NCBI GenBank assembly: GCA_028280445.1
Contig: JANQLU010000014.1
Location: 1-64,000 of the forward strand
Direction of reading: 5' to 3'
Source: Pirellulaceae bacterium
GTDB lineage: Bacteria; Planctomycetota; Planctomycetia; Pirellulales; Pirellulaceae
DNA: 64,000 nucleotides
Both the position numbers and the translations under genes were made by a program. This document shows, one piece after another, positions 60,634-64,000 of this stretch. The notes below the pieces were generated by a model. That model worked only from the letters and a program-made list of their open reading frames with translations. It was not told the origin of the DNA and made no database searches. Every line of letters starts with the position of its first letter. Positions within the stretch are counted from its first letter, which is position 1.

Positions 60634-62085
60634 AAACGAAACTACATGTTTCTGTCCGGGTTTCAGATTCTTCACCACTTGTTTGTGTTTACCGGGCCAA
60701 ATGATCTCGATGTCAACCGGCTCGCTGTGATCACCCAATCCAAAATGCAGGCCCAGCTCGTTTTGATTTCCTTCACCTGTTCCCGTTTCGACATGCCGCG
60801 CTATGGTTTTATCGCCGGTCTTGATTCTCACCGTCGCACCGATCGCCGAATGATTTACTTTTTTGCCATCGCCAACCAGTTGCAATTTGATCCAATTGGC
60901 AGCCTTGGCCTCGTTGATGAATATCGTGCCAGCCGAACACAGATCGAGATCGCCATCGTTGTCGATATCGGCCCACGCCGCTTGATAGGTAGCCGCGAGT
61001 TTTGACAATTTTTGTTCGTCGGTCACGTTTTTGAATTTCCAGTTTCCCTCGTTGCGATAAAGGACGGGATAATTTTTGATGCCGCCACTGGCGGTTGGAT
61101 AAACGGTGGTGAAATACAAATCCAGATCGCCGTCGTTGTCGAAATCACCCAAGGCAGGAGAGGCAAACGACTCTTGCCACGCCAGACCCGTGTCTTTTGA
61201 TTTGTCTTCGAATTTGTAATTTCCTTTCGGACCCAGATTACGCAAGAACTGGGGCCGATTTTGAATTTTCGGCGGATGTGAAAAATTTCCCACAAACAAA
61301 TCAATTTGGCCGTCGTTATCCAAATCGCCAAAACAAGAACCAATCGTGTGACCGCATATCGGATACTTGATTCCACCGGTGTAATTGATCACGGTACTCG
61401 GTGTTCCCATCACGCCAAATTTTTTGGCGATATCCTGTGGCTGGTTGTTTGCATCAAATTTCATCAGGAAATTCGGTTGGAGTCGGTAATTTGAAACAAA
61501 TACGTTGGTGACACCGTCCGAATCGAAATCTGCACTCGTCACGCCTCGGGCTGAATAACAATCTTTTTGCCGCCAAACTTCTTTGAAACTTCCTTTGCCG
61601 TCGTTGAGAAAGACAGCATCCGGGTGCACTTTTTTGGTCCAGATTTCGTAACCTCCGACATACAAATCCAGGTGTGCGTCGTTGTTGACGTCCAGCCAAA
61701 CCGCGCTGCGTGAGTTAACCGTCGGAAGTTTTGGAAACGAGACTTTTTCAAATTTTTTACCGTCGACATTTTTAAACAGCGCACCTGAACCGGTAAATAA
61801 AAACAGGTCGACGTACCCGTCGTTGTTGTAATCGCCCCAGATGCCTTCGCCGGACGGGATGCCAGAATCTTTCACCGCGACAAACTTTTTGCCACCATCG
61901 TTTTTCAGCAGGACGCCCGAATAAACGTCGACCCAGCCGTCGTTGTTGAAATCTGCAAATGCCGCTTTCGATGATCCTTGAAATTTCCATTGCGTGTTGC
62001 CGTTTTTGAATTGTCCGTAGGTTTCGACCCAACCTGCCGTCAACAAACTCAATGAAATTGCAAAAATGGTGAACCGCACGATCAT
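60628..62085 (-). CDS. FG-GAP/VCBS and ASPIC/UnbV repeat protein
   Basis: 485 residues from the ATG at 62085. Signal peptide (FTIFAISLSLLTAGWVETYG). At least six FG-GAP/VCBS beta-propeller repeats with calcium-type loops: DFNNDGWVDVY, DYNNDGYVDLF, DVNNDAHLDLY, DFDSDGVTNVF, DLDNDGQIDLF, DFDNDGDLDLY and DIDNDGDLDLC. The C-terminus is the ASPIC/UnbV domain (HSAIGATVRIKTGD, LHFGLGDHSEPVDIEIIWPG). A cell-surface or secreted binding protein. Its stop codon TAG (60628-60630) lies in the right arm of a family B repeat. Last gene of the operon with the two following genes. Confidence 0.92.
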   Translation of the reverse strand: MIVRFTIFAISLSLLTAGWVETYGQFKNGNTQWKFQGSSKAAFADFNNDGWVDVYSGVLLKNDGGKKFVAVKDSGIPSGEGIWGDYNNDGYVDLFLFTGSGALFKNVDGKKFEKVSFPKLPTVNSRSAVWLDVNNDAHLDLYVGGYEIWTKKVHPDAVFLNDGKGSFKEVWRQKDCYSARGVTSADFDSDGVTNVFVSNYRLQPNFLMKFDANNQPQDIAKKFGVMGTPSTVINYTGGIKYPICGHTIGSCFGDLDNDGQIDLFVGNFSHPPKIQNRPQFLRNLGPKGNYKFEDKSKDTGLAWQESFASPALGDFDNDGDLDLYFTTVYPTASGGIKNYPVLYRNEGNWKFKNVTDEQKLSKLAATYQAAWADIDNDGDLDLCSAGTIFINEAKAANWIKLQLVGDGKKVNHSAIGATVRIKTGDKTIARHVETGTGEGNQNELGLHFGLGDHSEPVDIEIIWPGKHKQVVKNLKPGQKHVVSFK

Positions 62086-62092
62086 GAGCCTG

Positions 62093-62770
62093 CTACTTTC
62101 CTTTGAAACTGTTGACAACTTTTAGTAGCGATTCCTGGTTTTCGGTCTCGCGCTTTTTCGATGTCCAGGCCGTAATTTGATAAAAATGATTTGATCCCTC
62201 AACGGCCGTCACCCAATAAACGAGATGCAGTCCTTCGACATAACCAACGAGTCGGAATTGAACGGCCGGCTTGCCGTCAACCGTTACTTTTTTGTAGTTG
62301 CTGCGCGAGAAACTGGGAGTCCCCATTTTCATGTTGCGATAGACCAGATCCGCATACGTATTGGCGCTAGCTCCTCGTTGGAAATCCGATTTTGGCTCTT
62401 CGATCACAATGATGTATTTTTCGGAAAAATTATTTCCGACCTGAATATCCGCGATTGAGTTGAGACTCAACGAACTGCTCCAGTTTTTAGGAATCTTGAG
62501 ACTGGCGCGCTGACTAAATGATTTGACCGTTTTGGTTTCCGTACTGTCTTTGGCCAGGGATCGGACCCACATAAAAGCGCCTGCCGCCAAGACGCAAAAA
62601 CCAAGCATGACAACCGCAAAAATAATAACGACGATCAACCAGGTACTCCTGCTGGATTTTTTCGGAGGTGGAACTTGTTGAATCGGTGCCGGTGAATAAA
62701 TATTTGGATTTTGGGGAAACTGACCCGGAGGAAATTGGCTCGGTGGCTGAGGTTGATTTGGGAAGCTCAT
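62093..62770 (-). CDS. Pro-rich anchored protein of unknown function
   Basis: 225 residues. A Pro/Gln-rich cytoplasmic N-terminus (about 1-38, PNQPQPPSQFPPGQFP), one transmembrane helix (LIVVIIFAVVMLGFCVLAAG), and an extracytoplasmic domain of about 150 residues (SLKIPKNWSSSLSLNSIADI, YRNMKMGTPSFSRSNYKKVT, HLVYWVTAVEGSNHFYQITA). That domain resembles the PsbP/DUF1795-like fold that is common in such anchored proteins. The start overlaps the amidohydrolase stop by four bases (ATGA), so the two are coupled. Confidence 0.8.
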   Translation of the reverse strand: MSFPNQPQPPSQFPPGQFPQNPNIYSPAPIQQVPPPKKSSRSTWLIVVIIFAVVMLGFCVLAAGAFMWVRSLAKDSTETKTVKSFSQRASLKIPKNWSSSLSLNSIADIQVGNNFSEKYIIVIEEPKSDFQRGASANTYADLVYRNMKMGTPSFSRSNYKKVTVDGKPAVQFRLVGYVEGLHLVYWVTAVEGSNHFYQITAWTSKKRETENQESLLKVVNSFKGK

Positions 62771-64000
62771 TTCTTGATTCGCATTTCTTTTTTGGCCAAT
62801 TCATATTTGGCTTTGAGGCCCGGAATTAACCGTTGTGCATTTTGAAAATAGATCTTTGCCAGGACGGCCCGCGGAAGTCCGACTCCATAAATTCTCCAGA
62901 ACCCCTGCGGTGGAAACTCTTTTTCGCTATAAGGAAAATATTCGTCTAACGTTTCGAGAAAACGCCAATAATAGGTTAATCGCAACTCCGGCCACGGACC
63001 ATCAGTTCCAAATAAAACGCGGTCACGATACTCGATCAAAAACTCGCGTGCTGAATAAGGTTGTCGTCCCAACTCTCCAATCCGCGATGCCAGTTCGACA
63101 TACATATTAGGGTATTTTTCCAACCACTGGGCGACGCTCTTGAGATCTTCAGGGTTGTTTGCCATGTGCGCACAAATAAATTTTGTACGCGGGTGACGGG
63201 CAATCACGCGATTTCGCGCGGCAAGCAACTCCTCGCGCGATGGAAAACCACGACCATGAAAACTCCAATCGGGATGTCGCGACAGCTCTTCCCAACGCTC
63301 GTTGGTTTTATCAGTCGGCAGAAAAAATGCAGCCGGATCAGCGGTATGAATCAAAATCGGCAGACCGAGTTCGCCGCACGTTTTCCAAATCGGATCCCAG
63401 CGTCGATCATCGATTTTGATCAGTGAACCGTCGGGGTTTTTGTAGCCCAACCCAAACTGCTTTAAAAATTTCAGACCACTTAGCCCTTTTTTGTGAGCGT
63501 CACGAATCTGCTCAACGACGTTTCGCCCGAAATCGGCGCGATGACAATCCCAGGTTTTTGGATCGTCGCGTTTTCCACGACCGACCCAATCGACGCGGGC
63601 AAAAACCACGAACCGGTTTTTGTGCTTTTTCCAAAGAAAATCCGTGTGGTCAGTAAACGCTCCGCCAAGTTGTCCATCGAGACTGACGCAAACCGCAATA
63701 TTGTGTCGATTCATGGCATCGACAAATGCATCGCGCCGTTGCTGGTCTCCCTTGAGTCGAAATCCAAAATGGGTATGGACGTCGACAACCGGATAACGCG
63801 CTTTTTTGAGTTGGGTGGTTCGTCCTTTCAACATCGATCGAGGGCGGAAATCACGCAACTGGAGACCATCGTCGCGGGTGTTCGATTCCTGAACCTGGCG
63901 GTTGGATTGCGGCGGCTGTTGTGCCGTTCGTAAATTCTGATTTGACGAAACGATCAAACCGCCGGTGGTAGCGGCAACGAAAATCAACAAGGCAAATCCT
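62767..64000 (-). CDS. Amidohydrolase-family protein, 5' end outside the window
   Basis: At least 411 residues; the reading frame stays open to the window edge, and the visible start (LLIFVAATTGGLIVSS) is the inside of a signal peptide, so the true start lies beyond. The amidohydrolase_2 TIM barrel is clear: VVDVHTHFGF (metal His pair), LGLPILIHTADPAAFF, TKFICAHMANNPEDLK and VLFGTDGPWPELRLTYYWRF (metal Asp). This family includes decarboxylases and hydrolases. First visible gene of the operon with the Pro-rich protein and the FG-GAP protein. Confidence 0.85.
   Translation of the reverse strand, partial: GFALLIFVAATTGGLIVSSNQNLRTAQQPPQSNRQVQESNTRDDGLQLRDFRPRSMLKGRTTQLKKARYPVVDVHTHFGFRLKGDQQRRDAFVDAMNRHNIAVCVSLDGQLGGAFTDHTDFLWKKHKNRFVVFARVDWVGRGKRDDPKTWDCHRADFGRNVVEQIRDAHKKGLSGLKFLKQFGLGYKNPDGSLIKIDDRRWDPIWKTCGELGLPILIHTADPAAFFLPTDKTNERWEELSRHPDWSFHGRGFPSREELLAARNRVIARHPRTKFICAHMANNPEDLKSVAQWLEKYPNMYVELASRIGELGRQPYSAREFLIEYRDRVLFGTDGPWPELRLTYYWRFLETLDEYFPYSEKEFPPQGFWRIYGVGLPRAVLAKIYFQNAQRLIPGLKAKYELAKKEMRIKK

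Noticed and set aside
60568..61005. Plus-strand open frame opposite the FG-GAP gene
   Set aside because: A shadow of the real minus-strand gene, with no family features.
1..64000. tRNA, rRNA or tmRNA genes
   Set aside because: Visual search for T-loop and acceptor patterns in all intergenic gaps found none; a tRNAscan-SE run would settle this.

Overview
The window looks like a chromosomal segment of a planctomycete, most likely of the Pirellulales. The evidence is the pairing of a DUF1501 Tat-exported protein with a PSCyt1-DUF1549-DUF1553 protein, a rhomboid with a charged C-terminal extension, an ASPIC/UnbV FG-GAP protein, Tat-exported Gfo/Idh/MocA oxidoreductases, a CvpA-like protein and many lone membrane or secreted proteins unlike well-known families. 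Base composition is intermediate and even. I see no phage, IS element, rRNA, tRNA or CRISPR array. The order assignment is inference from gene content.

Layout. 0-10 kb: DUF4105 lipoprotein, PIN-TRAM protein, an aldolase-dGTPase operon, a lipoprotein and a TPR protein, rplU, and a GAF-AAA-Fis sigma-54 regulator divergent from fabI. 10-18 kb: small membrane proteins, then a tight minus-strand operon of an intact PilT ATPase, two GspE/PilB-like proteins that have both lost the Walker A lysine, a CvpA-like protein and a membrane protein. 18-23 kb: TM2 protein, prfB with its programmed frameshift, a YugP-type metallopeptidase. 23-31 kb: DUF1501/DUF1553 pair, rhomboid, coiled-coil membrane protein. 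31-39 kb: a MacAB/TolC-like tripartite export operon whose adaptor carries EF-hands and a Gly-rich tail. 39-49 kb: degenerate GGDEF protein, GlmU-like protein, metF, TPR protein, oxidoreductase, a toxin-antitoxin pair, a methyltransferase/thioesterase pair with overlapping start codons, and a ParA without ParB. 49-64 kb: SufE, an ArsR-SRPBCC operon with a palindrome over the start codon, an EEP phosphatase, GlsB, DUF3127, PAS-GGDEF-EAL, a PLP decarboxylase, a secreted zincin, a hotdog thioesterase, PIN-PhoH, and an amidohydrolase/FG-GAP operon cut by the window edge.

Intergenic spaces carry at least six families of palindromic repeats (called A to F here). Some are nested in each other and some supply the stop codons of neighbouring genes. 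The strongest candidates for something undescribed are the PilT plus two pseudo-ATPase operon (12.2-18.2 kb), the EF-hand export adaptor, and a minus-strand structured RNA candidate with an exposed anti-Shine-Dalgarno motif near 1.4 kb.
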